Shown here: piece by piece, positions 53,270 through 60,951 of the stretch
Layout of the letters: every line of letters starts with the position of its first letter
Position numbering within the stretch: position 1 is the first letter of the stretch
Source: Pseudobdellovibrionaceae bacterium
GTDB taxonomy: Bacteria; Bdellovibrionota; Bdellovibrionia; Bdellovibrionales; UBA1609
Length of the DNA stretch: 64,000 bases
NCBI GenBank assembly: GCA_020635055.1
Contig: JACKAN010000002.1
Location: 1 to 64,000 of the forward strand
Direction: 5' to 3'
Position numbers and translations under genes: made by a program
Notes under the pieces: model-generated
What the model saw: only the letters and a program-made list of their open reading frames with translations
Database searches by the model: none
Told to the model about the DNA's origin: nothing

Positions 53270-54306
53270 TGCCATTGAATAAGATACTTGCTGTTGAAAC
53301 TAGTTGTGATGACACATCTGTGGCTATTTTAGATTCAAATGGGCTTGTATTAGGTATGATATCTGCAAGCCAAGATGGTTTTCATGAACCTTTTGGGGGA
53401 ATTGTACCTGAAATAGCAGGACGAGCCCACTCAGAAAAGTTACTTCCATTGATTGAGAAGTTATTAATTTCAACAGATCTGTCTTGGGAAGATATTTCTG
53501 CCTTAGCGGTAACCAGCCGGCCAGGACTTGTGGGTTCACTGCTTGTAGGGCTTGTGACTGTAAAAACATTAGCATTGTCTCTTAACAAACCCTTTATTGG
53601 AGTGAACCATTTAGAAGGACACATTTGGGCTCCTTTCGTTTTTGATAATGAAAAAGATAAGAATCCATTTATAGAAGAGTTTTTAAGCCTTGTTGTAAGT
53701 GGTGGTCATACACAATTAATTCATGTTCAAGGCATTGGGAAATACAAAGTCTTGGGACATAGTATTGACGATGCTGCTGGAGAGGCCTTTGATAAGTTTG
53801 CTAAAATTATTGGTTTAGGATACCCAGGTGGCTTAGTTATCGATCAAAAAGCTAAAGTGGGCGACGTCAAAAAATATTCATTTCCTCGGCCCATGTTAAA
53901 AGTCGACAATTTTGACTTTAGTTTTTCTGGATTAAAAACTGCGGCAATGAATACTGTATCTGGATTAAGTTGGGAGCAAATTAAGCAAAACACACCAGAT
54001 TTGTGTGCTAGTTACCAAGAGGCTATTGTTGATGTTTTAGTAACTAAATTGAAAGCAGCAAGTGATTCAATGCCTTATCTTCCCGTGACGATTACCGGTG
54101 GTGTCTCAGCCAATTCCCGTTTACGTGATCAAGTGACAAATTGGTCTAATATGGCAAAAGTGAAATGTTATTTCCCGAAACTTCAATTTTGTACGGATAA
54201 TGCTGCGATGATTGGATTTGCTGGGTTGCTTAGAATGTCTAGGGGTGAACACAGTGAGCAAAGCTTAGGCCCCAGTCCAAGATCCTTGGATAGAGATTTT
54301 ATATAA
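53269..54306 (+). CDS. tsaD: tRNA N6-threonylcarbamoyladenosine transferase TsaD
   Basis: A 345-residue protein of the ASKHA fold: ILAVETSCDDTSVAIL at the start, PEIAGRAHSEKLLPL, VNHLEGHIWAP with the metal-binding His pair, LVVSGGHTQLI, DAAGEAFDKFAKI, GLKTAAMNTV, and TDNAAMIGFAGLL. It makes t6A37 in ANN-decoding tRNAs. The ATG overlaps the upstream stop by one base, and the stop overlaps rsmA by one. Confidence 0.95.
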   Translation: MPLNKILAVETSCDDTSVAILDSNGLVLGMISASQDGFHEPFGGIVPEIAGRAHSEKLLPLIEKLLISTDLSWEDISALAVTSRPGLVGSLLVGLVTVKTLALSLNKPFIGVNHLEGHIWAPFVFDNEKDKNPFIEEFLSLVVSGGHTQLIHVQGIGKYKVLGHSIDDAAGEAFDKFAKIIGLGYPGGLVIDQKAKVGDVKKYSFPRPMLKVDNFDFSFSGLKTAAMNTVSGLSWEQIKQNTPDLCASYQEAIVDVLVTKLKAASDSMPYLPVTITGGVSANSRLRDQVTNWSNMAKVKCYFPKLQFCTDNAAMIGFAGLLRMSRGEHSEQSLGPSPRSLDRDFI

Positions 54307-55109
54307 TGACAATTCAGGAAGTGAAGTTACTTTGTAAGGAATTAGGCATTCAACCATCAAAACAACTGGGACAGAATTTTCTTATTGATGAGCGAATATG
54401 TCAAAGAATCATCAAAGAGTCGTTTTTAAGTCCATTCAATAACATCTATGAAATTGGCCCTGGTTTAGGAGCTCTAACCAGGCCTCTTTGGAAAGCTCAT
54501 AAAGAGTTAAAGCTTATTGAATTAGATAGTAAGTTGGCAAATTACTGGCAAGAAAAAGGTTTAGATTTAACCCATCAAGATGCATTAAAATTTCCTTGGG
54601 ATGAAAAACTAAATGAAGAAACTCTGGTAGTCAGTAATTTGCCATATCAAATATCATCATCCTTAGTCATATTGCTGAGTTCGGTGAAAACTGTTAAAAA
54701 AATGATATTTATGTTCCAAAAAGAAGTCGCTCAAAGAATTAAGGCAAAAGAGGGAGGTAAGGACTATGGTTTGCTTTCAATAGTTGCCCAATCCTATTGG
54801 AATGTAGAAAAACTTATAGATGTTTCAGCAAGAGCCTTTTATCCACCACCAAAAATAGAAAGTCGAGTATTGGTATTTAAACGTATTGAAAATGTTAAGG
54901 TGCATGAGCCTGATTTTACCAATTTTATAAAATTGGCATTTAGCCAAAGAAGAAAGCTTTTGTTTAACAACTTAAAAGCATATACTCCAAAAGGCAGATC
55001 AATGGAAAGCGTTTTTGATCATTTAGGTCTGGATAGGAAAGTGCGAGCCGAGCAATTGAGTATTGAAACTTTCCAAAATTTATTTTTAGAGTTAAAAAAT
55101 GGGAATTAA
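54306..55109 (+). CDS. rsmA: 16S rRNA (adenine1518/1519-N6)-dimethyltransferase RsmA/KsgA
   Basis: A 267-residue protein: KQLGQNFLIDERICQRII, YEIGPGLGALTRPL with the SAM loop, LVVSNLPYQISSSLVI with the NLPY catalytic motif, FMFQKEVAQRIKAKEGGKDYGLLS, and FSQRRKLLFNNLKAY. It dimethylates A1518 and A1519 (E. coli numbering). Overlaps smpB by 11 bases. Confidence 0.95.
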   Translation: MTIQEVKLLCKELGIQPSKQLGQNFLIDERICQRIIKESFLSPFNNIYEIGPGLGALTRPLWKAHKELKLIELDSKLANYWQEKGLDLTHQDALKFPWDEKLNEETLVVSNLPYQISSSLVILLSSVKTVKKMIFMFQKEVAQRIKAKEGGKDYGLLSIVAQSYWNVEKLIDVSARAFYPPPKIESRVLVFKRIENVKVHEPDFTNFIKLAFSQRRKLLFNNLKAYTPKGRSMESVFDHLGLDRKVRAEQLSIETFQNLFLELKNGN

Positions 55110-55554
55110 AATCATTGCTGAAAACAAAAAAGCTCGTTTTGACTACGAGATTATTGAAACCTATGAAGCGGGTCTAGTTTTATTAGGTACGGAGGTGAAA
55201 TCTCTGAGAAGTCAGCAAGTATCTTTAAAGGACTCCTATGTATCCTTTCAAGGAGAGGAAGCTTTTTTACAGGGTGCATATATTGCAGAATACCCACAGG
55301 CGAGTCATTTTAATCACAATGCGGAACGCTTGAGAAAGCTGCTTTTGCATAAAGATGAAATAAAAAAAATATTCTCTTCAATTAGAGAAAAAGGTTTTTC
55401 TTGTGTCCCCCTAAAAATATATTTCAAAAAAGGGAAGGCAAAGGTGGAGTTGGCCTTAGCTCGTGGAAAGCAAAAGGGTGACAAAAGAGAGAGCATTAAG
55501 AAACGTGACGTGAATCGCGATTTGCAGCGTCAGATACGACGACAAAGGACTTAG
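55099..55554 (+). CDS. smpB: tmRNA-binding protein SmpB
   Basis: A 151-residue protein: NKKARFDYEIIETYEAGLVLLGTEVKSLR, SLKDSYVSFQGEEAFLQGAYIAEYPQAS, LLLHKDEIKKIF and the basic C-terminal tail KREKSIKKRDVNRDL-like region ending in RRQRT. Needed with tmRNA for rescue of stalled ribosomes; the ssrA gene is not in this window. Its 3' end overlaps a convergent gene by 59 bases. Confidence 0.93.
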   Translation: MGIKIIAENKKARFDYEIIETYEAGLVLLGTEVKSLRSQQVSLKDSYVSFQGEEAFLQGAYIAEYPQASHFNHNAERLRKLLLHKDEIKKIFSSIREKGFSCVPLKIYFKKGKAKVELALARGKQKGDKRESIKKRDVNRDLQRQIRRQRT

Positions 55555-56146
55555 AATCAAGTTCACCCAGTTGTTGTTTTCTTGAGTTCACAAAATCCTG
55601 CCAGTTTTTATAGTCAGTAATGTGGCTTCTATCAATTTTTACATTTTTAAGTTTATCTAAGTCCTGTTTTAAATCTTCTCGAAAAGATTGAAGAAAATAA
55701 TTATAACTATCAATAATGTCTTGAAACTCATCACTTTTACGAATTCTGATGGGTGGAACATTCCATAGACCTCTATTTAGCAATTTAAGATGATTCTTAA
55801 GTATTTTTAAGGGACCAACTATTTTTGCAGTTAACTTAAGCATAAAAATATAAATAAAAATGACTTGTCCTAACATAGAAACTAACATTAATGAGTTCAT
55901 CCATATCTTTTCATTTAGCAAATTATTCACAATATTGGGAGCGTTCAAATATGACAATTCAATAAATATATCGTAATTTTGATTAATAAAATAAAACAAT
56001 GGAATGTATCCAATAAGACCACTAGTCAGTGTACCGATGAGAGCGATATATATGTATTTATGTTGAAAGTCCTTATCTATGAATAAACTCTTTCTATTTC
56101 TAGTCATTTTGGGTTTAATTAAGTCTCTATATTCATAGTTCCACAT
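55496..56146 (-). CDS. membrane protein with HAMP-like domain
   Basis: A 216-residue protein with two transmembrane helices (YIYIALIGTLTSGLIGYIPLFYFI and SLMLVSMLGQVIFIYIFMLKL) enclosing a ~30-residue periplasmic loop. A HAMP-like segment follows (KIVGPLKILKNHLKLLNRGLWNVPPIRIRKSDEFQDIIDSYNYFL), then a short helical tail without kinase, cyclase or methyl-accepting domain. It could relay signals to a partner. Its 3' end overlaps smpB convergently. Confidence 0.7.
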   Translation of the reverse strand: MWNYEYRDLIKPKMTRNRKSLFIDKDFQHKYIYIALIGTLTSGLIGYIPLFYFINQNYDIFIELSYLNAPNIVNNLLNEKIWMNSLMLVSMLGQVIFIYIFMLKLTAKIVGPLKILKNHLKLLNRGLWNVPPIRIRKSDEFQDIIDSYNYFLQSFREDLKQDLDKLKNVKIDRSHITDYKNWQDFVNSRKQQLGELDSKSFVVVSDAANRDSRHVS

Positions 56147-56201
56147 ACATTATATTTTAAATAAAGTTGTTTTTTTTATAAAGCTTTCCTATCATTTACT
56201 T

Positions 56202-56969
56202 ATGAAGTCTCATCGAATGTCCATCGGCAAAATATTCCTATACTCCCTTTATGTCCTGTTTTTAAGCCATTGTTCTGCTTTTAAACATAAAAATACTTCT
56301 ACACTAGATCAAAAGGGGGAGGGGACAGAGGTTTCAGTAAAAGAAGATAAGGCGGCCCTAGAGGAGTTAAGAAAAAATATTCCCCCAGATGTTAGGGAGC
56401 ATAACGATACTCTAAAAATAATACTTAGTATGATGGGAGAGTTAAAAACTCATCCACAAAAAGTAAGAGAAAAATTCAATCATTTTCAACGTCAAAGAAG
56501 GACAAAATTTCAGAAGGAACACAATAAGATTCGCAAAAATTTTTCCAGAAATGAAAAGCAACTTCGAGATAGTTTTTTGAAGGATATAAAGAAAAAAAGA
56601 GATGAAGGGAAAGCTCAGAATATGGAGCGTGATCAAAGAAATGAATTTTATGCAAAATTGGAATATCAGAGAAAAAATTATTTTGATGAGCAAAGGGACA
56701 AAAGAAAAGATTTTGAATCTGAGATGCAACAAAAAAGTCGTGATTTTTATTCTGAACTCAATGAACAACAAAAAGAGTTTAATGAGGAATGGCGCATTTA
56801 TAATAAGCGTTGGCAAGATTGGCAAAAATCAAAAGACATTAAAAAGAAAGAGTCTAGAGAATTAAGGGAAAGTTCTTCACAAAATAGATATTTAAGTCCA
56901 CAAGAAGAGCAAGACTTTAAATATTTGCAGAATTCTTCAGGACAAAAATTATCTACTGAAGATAAATAA
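56202..56969 (+). CDS. lipoprotein with very long charged helix
   Basis: A 255-residue protein. Lipobox VLFLSHC at residues ~19-25. From about residue 75 to 225 it is almost wholly K/R/E/D/Q with regular aromatic residues (RKNFSRNEKQLRDSFLKDIKKKRDEGK, YAKLEYQRKNYFDEQRDKRKDFESEMQQKS), consistent with a long single alpha helix or coiled coil. It could act as a rigid spacer in the periplasm. No family is recognised. Confidence 0.65.
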   Translation: MKSHRMSIGKIFLYSLYVLFLSHCSAFKHKNTSTLDQKGEGTEVSVKEDKAALEELRKNIPPDVREHNDTLKIILSMMGELKTHPQKVREKFNHFQRQRRTKFQKEHNKIRKNFSRNEKQLRDSFLKDIKKKRDEGKAQNMERDQRNEFYAKLEYQRKNYFDEQRDKRKDFESEMQQKSRDFYSELNEQQKEFNEEWRIYNKRWQDWQKSKDIKKKESRELRESSSQNRYLSPQEEQDFKYLQNSSGQKLSTEDK

Positions 56970-56977
56970 TTTACAAA

Positions 56978-58045
56978 TTAATTCATTACTTCTGCCGGTT
57001 GACGGTTGGTAAGAGCTTTAGAAAAATTATCTTCATTATTTTTCTTAACTTCAAACACTCCTGAAGTCAGTGTTTCACCATCTGTAAATGTCCAGGAAAT
57101 TTCGGCCTCAATATTTGCCTCTATCATAAGATATACAAGGGGTAGAGAGTTTTTTGTAAAATCTTTTTTAAGTGCTGTCGCCCCATTAATTTTTAATTCT
57201 AGTGTACATTTTTCCATGCATTGCTCTTGGGGAAAGATAGGTATTTGTCCACCCTTAGTATGCAAAAAAACGTGATTTAATTCTGGAAAGGGAGCTGAAA
57301 GAGCTACCGGTTTACTCTTAACATTTAACTCCTCAACATCAAGTCCTTTGGGCATTTTCGGTGGCGTAAGATCCAAATTATCTTCTGGAGTTGTAGAAGA
57401 TAAGTCTTTATCTTTTGCCTTTGAATTGTATGAATTTTTCTGAATTTCAATTCCTTTTTTATTTGAAACTACCGCTCTCTTGTTTTTCATTTTCACTTCA
57501 TCACCGCGGTATTTAACATTTAAGTTTTTTTCGTAACTAACAATTTCCATCCCAAGACCCGGTTTGTAAGAGACGGAAAATTGAGCGTCTTTTTCGCCAT
57601 TGATTGTTACTGATTCGTCATCCGCCTTAATTTCGATTTCTTCAGATTCACTCAATGCTCCAGACACACCACCCTTCTCAATTTTCATATCTAATTTACC
57701 ACCGACTTCCCTAAGAACTACTAAACTTTGTTCGCCTATAACTAGCTGTGAACCTTTAAGGAATTTGACCATAATTTGAGAATTGTCTCCAGAAAAAATA
57801 GAGTCACCATTTCCTATAGTCTGACCCTCTTCCAGATTATCAAATTCAAAACTCATAGGCATTCTTCTCTTAACTTGTTGATCTACTTTTATAACCTCAG
57901 CAATTTTATCATCTGGGTGGACGAATTTTCTTTTAAATAAACTTTCAAAATTCACAAGAATAACGATTGCAGAAATAAATAGTATACTAGAAAGAACGAC
58001 TAGCACTTTTTCAATTGAACTACATTTATCCCACATTTTTTTCAT
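56978..58045 (-). CDS. FecR-domain membrane protein
   Basis: A 355-residue protein with one N-terminal transmembrane helix (VLVVLSSILFISAIVILVNF). The FecR domain covers residues ~70-150: MSFEFDNLEEGQTIGNGDSIFSGDNSQIMVKFLKGSQLVIGEQSLVVL is the typical start. The rest is polar with a DNLDLTPPKMP linker and a beta-rich C-terminal domain with a Cys pair (CMEKC). FecR-like proteins transduce envelope signals or bind wall-related ligands. The gene is divergent from the HEAT-repeat gene; the IS lies between them. Confidence 0.75.
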   Translation of the reverse strand: MKKMWDKCSSIEKVLVVLSSILFISAIVILVNFESLFKRKFVHPDDKIAEVIKVDQQVKRRMPMSFEFDNLEEGQTIGNGDSIFSGDNSQIMVKFLKGSQLVIGEQSLVVLREVGGKLDMKIEKGGVSGALSESEEIEIKADDESVTINGEKDAQFSVSYKPGLGMEIVSYEKNLNVKYRGDEVKMKNKRAVVSNKKGIEIQKNSYNSKAKDKDLSSTTPEDNLDLTPPKMPKGLDVEELNVKSKPVALSAPFPELNHVFLHTKGGQIPIFPQEQCMEKCTLELKINGATALKKDFTKNSLPLVYLMIEANIEAEISWTFTDGETLTSGVFEVKKNNEDNFSKALTNRQPAEVMN

Positions 58046-58078
58046 ATTTATATTTCCAAATCTCCTCTATATATATCG

Positions 58079-58166
58079 GTAAAAATGTTTACCATTGAAG
58101 TCTAGATGATTAAGACCTAAGTATTAATAAAAGCGAAGTGATTATTGCTTCATAGGCAAAAGTCTA
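58079..58166 (+). repeat. 88-bp direct repeat, left copy
   Basis: Identical over 88 bases to 59807-59894. It lies immediately outside the left end of the IS110-type element. It begins GTAAAAATGTTTACC and ends CAAAAGTCTA. Confidence 0.95.
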
Positions 58167-58651
58167 TCCATCTATGGGAAGCGCCACCCTGTTAAGGCCG
58201 ATTGAGACAAGTGTCTCCATTTAGAACGGTTTTTTTGATCAATGAGTCTCGGCCTTTAAACTCGACTATCCGTCATCACAGCCGAGGCTGTCTGACATGG
58301 TGGTTTCCTCATCACTAAGCTCTATCCGGAATGGCTGGTTTTTTTACCTACCGATATTAAACAGAGTTCTTAGTGTTCAGACCCGATACTCTCAAAAAAC
58401 TTATTTTCTATTCGTCATTCTGTTTTAATTCTTTAGCTTTTATTAATTTTTTATTCTCTTAAAAGTTTATTTTTTTACTCACCTATCCGTCATAAGCAAT
58501 GGCTTCAAAACACTCTGTGCTCAGTTTGCCACTAATGCCCGACACTCAGTAAAACAAATCGAACTCGCAATGGTTCATGGGTTTTCGTCATCGCATCCGT
58601 GGGGTTCGTCACCGCTTTTCCAGAGAAGTGCAAAATACTAAACTTCATTGA
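58167..58651 (-). ncRNA. candidate guide (bridge/seek) RNA region of the IS110-type element
   Basis: About 485 bases without a gene, located 3' of the transposase, where IS1111-group elements are reported to encode their guide RNA. It is rich in stems: AAGGCCGA (58194-58201) with TCGGCCTT (58249-58256), inside which GAGAC/GTCTC (58204-58217) forms a small hairpin, and ACAGCC/GGCTGT (58278-58291). The exact RNA ends cannot be read from the sequence. Confidence 0.5.
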
Positions 58652-59695
58652 TTAACTTGCCTGTGAAGGCACAGCCTCCACTTTTGATTTATAATTCCTA
58701 TTGTACTGACTCTCATCACGTAAAATAGCATAACAGATTCGTGACATTCTATGAGCTAAGGCCACTATTGCTTTGTTCTTTGTTTTATTTTTTTCTAAAT
58801 TCTTAGCCCAGACCCAGTGTTTATCGTGGGGATCTTCTGTTTTTAACCAAGATCGTGCTCCGTGGATCAAACAACGTCTGGCCATCTCAGAGCCACTTTT
58901 TGTAATCGATCCCATAAAAGTCTTATCCGCCGAACTACTCACGCTCGGTGTTAAACCTAGATAGCTTGCAAATTGCTTGGCATTTCCAAAACGATGGACG
59001 TCATCACTAACAGCTACTAATGTATATGCGGTTATATCGCCAACACCACGAACACTCTTTAATCTACCTATTCGCGGGTCATCTTTGCTGTACTCTTTAA
59101 GATGTTGCTCAATTTTTTTCTCCTGCTCCTTGAGTTGCCGACATTGTTCCAATAGCATTTCTAGACTTTCTTTGACGTAACCACAATCTATAGCCGCAAT
59201 TCCTTTGCCGGCAAATTTCCAGAAGTTTTCAATACCTGTAGGGAAAACTACTCCGTACTCCCTCAGTGTGCCACGTATATGACTGATAAAACGAGTACGG
59301 GTGCTTACAACTGCTTCACGACTTTTCAACAATGACTTTAACTGCCGGGCATATAAAGAACGTAGGTGAACCTCTGGAACAGCGTTTAATCGTAACACTG
59401 TGGTCAAGGCCTCGGCGTCCCGATAATCTGTTTTCTTGCCGTTAATACCTATAGCTTTAAATTGGTTCGTTTCAACAATCTTCACAACATGACCTTGTTC
59501 TCGAAGCTTCAGTGCCTTATCGTTGCTGCCGCCTGTGGCTTCAATAGCTATTATACCCTTACGATTAGAAAAGTGCTCTAAAAGCCGATCTGATTTGATT
59601 GTAATCGGTTTCTCCGCCTGGGTGCCATCTTGAAAAGATGCGTAAATTGTACTTGTGTTTTTGTGGAAATCTATGCCATAAAATATCTGTTTCAT
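58652..59695 (-). CDS. IS110-family transposase (DEDD/serine recombinase)
   Basis: A 347-residue recombinase. Start MKQIFYGIDFHKNTSTIYAS at the ATG at 59695 (a GGGGAC ribosome site lies ahead); the longer frame to 59734 lacks support. The N-terminal RuvC-like DEDD domain shows IDFHK, IAIEATGGS and KTDYRDAEAL; the C-terminal Tnp_20 domain shows SVRGVGDITAYTLVAVSDDVHRFGNAKQFASYLGLTPSV, and ITKSGSEMARRCLIHGARS with the catalytic Ser. Length and motifs fit an intact enzyme. Confidence 0.92.
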   Translation of the reverse strand: MKQIFYGIDFHKNTSTIYASFQDGTQAEKPITIKSDRLLEHFSNRKGIIAIEATGGSNDKALKLREQGHVVKIVETNQFKAIGINGKKTDYRDAEALTTVLRLNAVPEVHLRSLYARQLKSLLKSREAVVSTRTRFISHIRGTLREYGVVFPTGIENFWKFAGKGIAAIDCGYVKESLEMLLEQCRQLKEQEKKIEQHLKEYSKDDPRIGRLKSVRGVGDITAYTLVAVSDDVHRFGNAKQFASYLGLTPSVSSSADKTFMGSITKSGSEMARRCLIHGARSWLKTEDPHDKHWVWAKNLEKNKTKNKAIVALAHRMSRICYAILRDESQYNRNYKSKVEAVPSQAS

Positions 59696-59806
59696 GTCGT
59701 CCCCTTTTTTGTTTGGCGGGATGCTTAATTGCATCGATGCCGTTTTTTACTGCTTTTTATAAAAGCTTTTAACAGCAATAAAGGGGCGGCGCTTTCCATA
59801 CCTCCA

Positions 59807-59894
59807 GTAAAAATGTTTACCATTGAAGTCTAGATGATTAAGACCTAAGTATTAATAAAAGCGAAGTGATTATTGCTTCATAGGCAAAAGTCTA
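59807..59894 (+). repeat. 88-bp direct repeat, right copy
   Basis: Identical to 58079-58166, immediately outside the right end of the IS. It ends 13 bases before the start codon of the HEAT-repeat gene, so it also supplies that gene's upstream region. Confidence 0.95.
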
Positions 59895-59907
59895 GTTAAA
59901 TAACTTT

Positions 59908-60849
59908 ATGTTGGGGAAAAAAAATTTAGATCTTTTCATTAGAATATTACTTTTTACCCTAGGTGTGAGCTCCTTAATGTGGGGGGGTTATGGTTTGCAA
60001 AAAAGATTTGAAGCTAAAATGAAAACTCAGGGCTTAAGCCATAAAATAATTGCTTCTACTGAGAGAGAATTAAAGATAGCTGAGGATACAAACTATGAAC
60101 CTTATCGTAGAGGATTGGCTTTACAAAGAGTCTCTTCAGAAGCTCCAGAGGCGGCGGAAGGATTGGCTTTTGAATGGCTAGACTCACCATCAAAAGAATT
60201 AAAGTTAGCTGGGATTAAAGCTCTTTCAAGAATAAAAAATCCTAATGTAATAGAGTCAGTGTATTCTTTTTTAAATGATGAAAACCAAGATATTCGAATA
60301 AGCGCATATAGCACTTTGTATGATCAAAAATATACGGATCTCTATAACATTTTAAAATCTAAAAATTTAAGTGATATGCAATTTGATGAAAAAATTGTAA
60401 TTTATGAAATTTTATTAAAACTAGAAAAAAATAGTGATAATAAAAATGAAATTATAGGCATACTTTTTAAAAATTATAAAAAAAGCGGTGTTAATGAAAA
60501 ATACAAAATTCTTACTCTGTTGAACAATTTTGACCCTGGAAATATCAAATTAAAAGAAATTCTGGTTAATATACTAAAGACTCCAAAAGATGAAAATCTT
60601 CAGCCTTTAGCGATTACTTTATTATCTAAATCAGAAAATGAATGGCTTAAGAAAAATCTAACAAAATTTTTATTTCATAAAAGTGAACATATTCGCTTAG
60701 TAACATTAAATATATTAACTAATATATGTCCAAAAAACTCTGAAGTTTTGTTAAAAAAGTTTTTAGCTGAAGAAAACAATATCCAACTGCTACATTTAGC
60801 AGTTAAAATAAAAGAAAAGTTATCTCAAAAGCTAAACTGTATTTCTTGA
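59908..60849 (+). CDS. HEAT-repeat protein with N-terminal membrane anchor
   Basis: A 313-residue protein. Residues 7-25 (LFIRILLFTLGVSSLMWGG) form a signal anchor. HEAT-like helical repeats follow: EAPEAAEGLAFEWLDSPSKELKLAGIKALSRIKNPNVIESVYSFLNDENQDIRISAYSTL, then less regular repeats to the end (LVTLNILTNICPKNSEVLLKKFL). Likely a periplasmic scaffold. The IS insertion lies just ahead of it, so its native promoter may be displaced or restored by the repeat. Confidence 0.7.
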   Translation: MLGKKNLDLFIRILLFTLGVSSLMWGGYGLQKRFEAKMKTQGLSHKIIASTERELKIAEDTNYEPYRRGLALQRVSSEAPEAAEGLAFEWLDSPSKELKLAGIKALSRIKNPNVIESVYSFLNDENQDIRISAYSTLYDQKYTDLYNILKSKNLSDMQFDEKIVIYEILLKLEKNSDNKNEIIGILFKNYKKSGVNEKYKILTLLNNFDPGNIKLKEILVNILKTPKDENLQPLAITLLSKSENEWLKKNLTKFLFHKSEHIRLVTLNILTNICPKNSEVLLKKFLAEENNIQLLHLAVKIKEKLSQKLNCIS

Positions 60850-60915
60850 AAACAAATATATTGTTACCTCCCCTCTCCTTTGGTCTGGTGCCTCTCTTGT
60901 TTAATACATATTTTT

Positions 60916-60942
60916 TTAATGATTTCAGTAAAATACCGATAA
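60916..60942 (+). promoter_or_regulatory. possible FliA-type promoter of the PP2C phosphatase gene
   Basis: TTAA (60916-60919), 15 bases, ACCGATAA (60935-60942). The -10 is one base from the consensus GCCGATAA. The predicted start of transcription is within a few bases of the ATG at 60952, which weakens the call. Confidence 0.4.
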
Positions 60943-60951
60943 ATATTTGAA

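Larger units (their letters stand above)
58167..59806 (-). mobile_element. IS110-family (IS1111-group-like) insertion sequence, 1640 bp
   Basis: A transposase gene on the reverse strand, a 5' untranslated stretch of ~110 bases and a 3' non-coding stretch of ~485 bases. TATGGGAAGCGCCACCC near the left end (58173-58189) is matched in reverse at the right end by GGGGCGGCGCTTTCCATA (59783-59800), an imperfect subterminal inverted repeat, characteristic of the IS1111 group. The flanks are an exact 88-bp direct repeat. It appears intact. Confidence 0.8.

Noticed and set aside
58079..59894. The 88-bp repeats as an ordinary target-site duplication
   Set aside because: IS110/IS1111 transposition is not known to make long duplications; the repeats are reported as unexplained instead.
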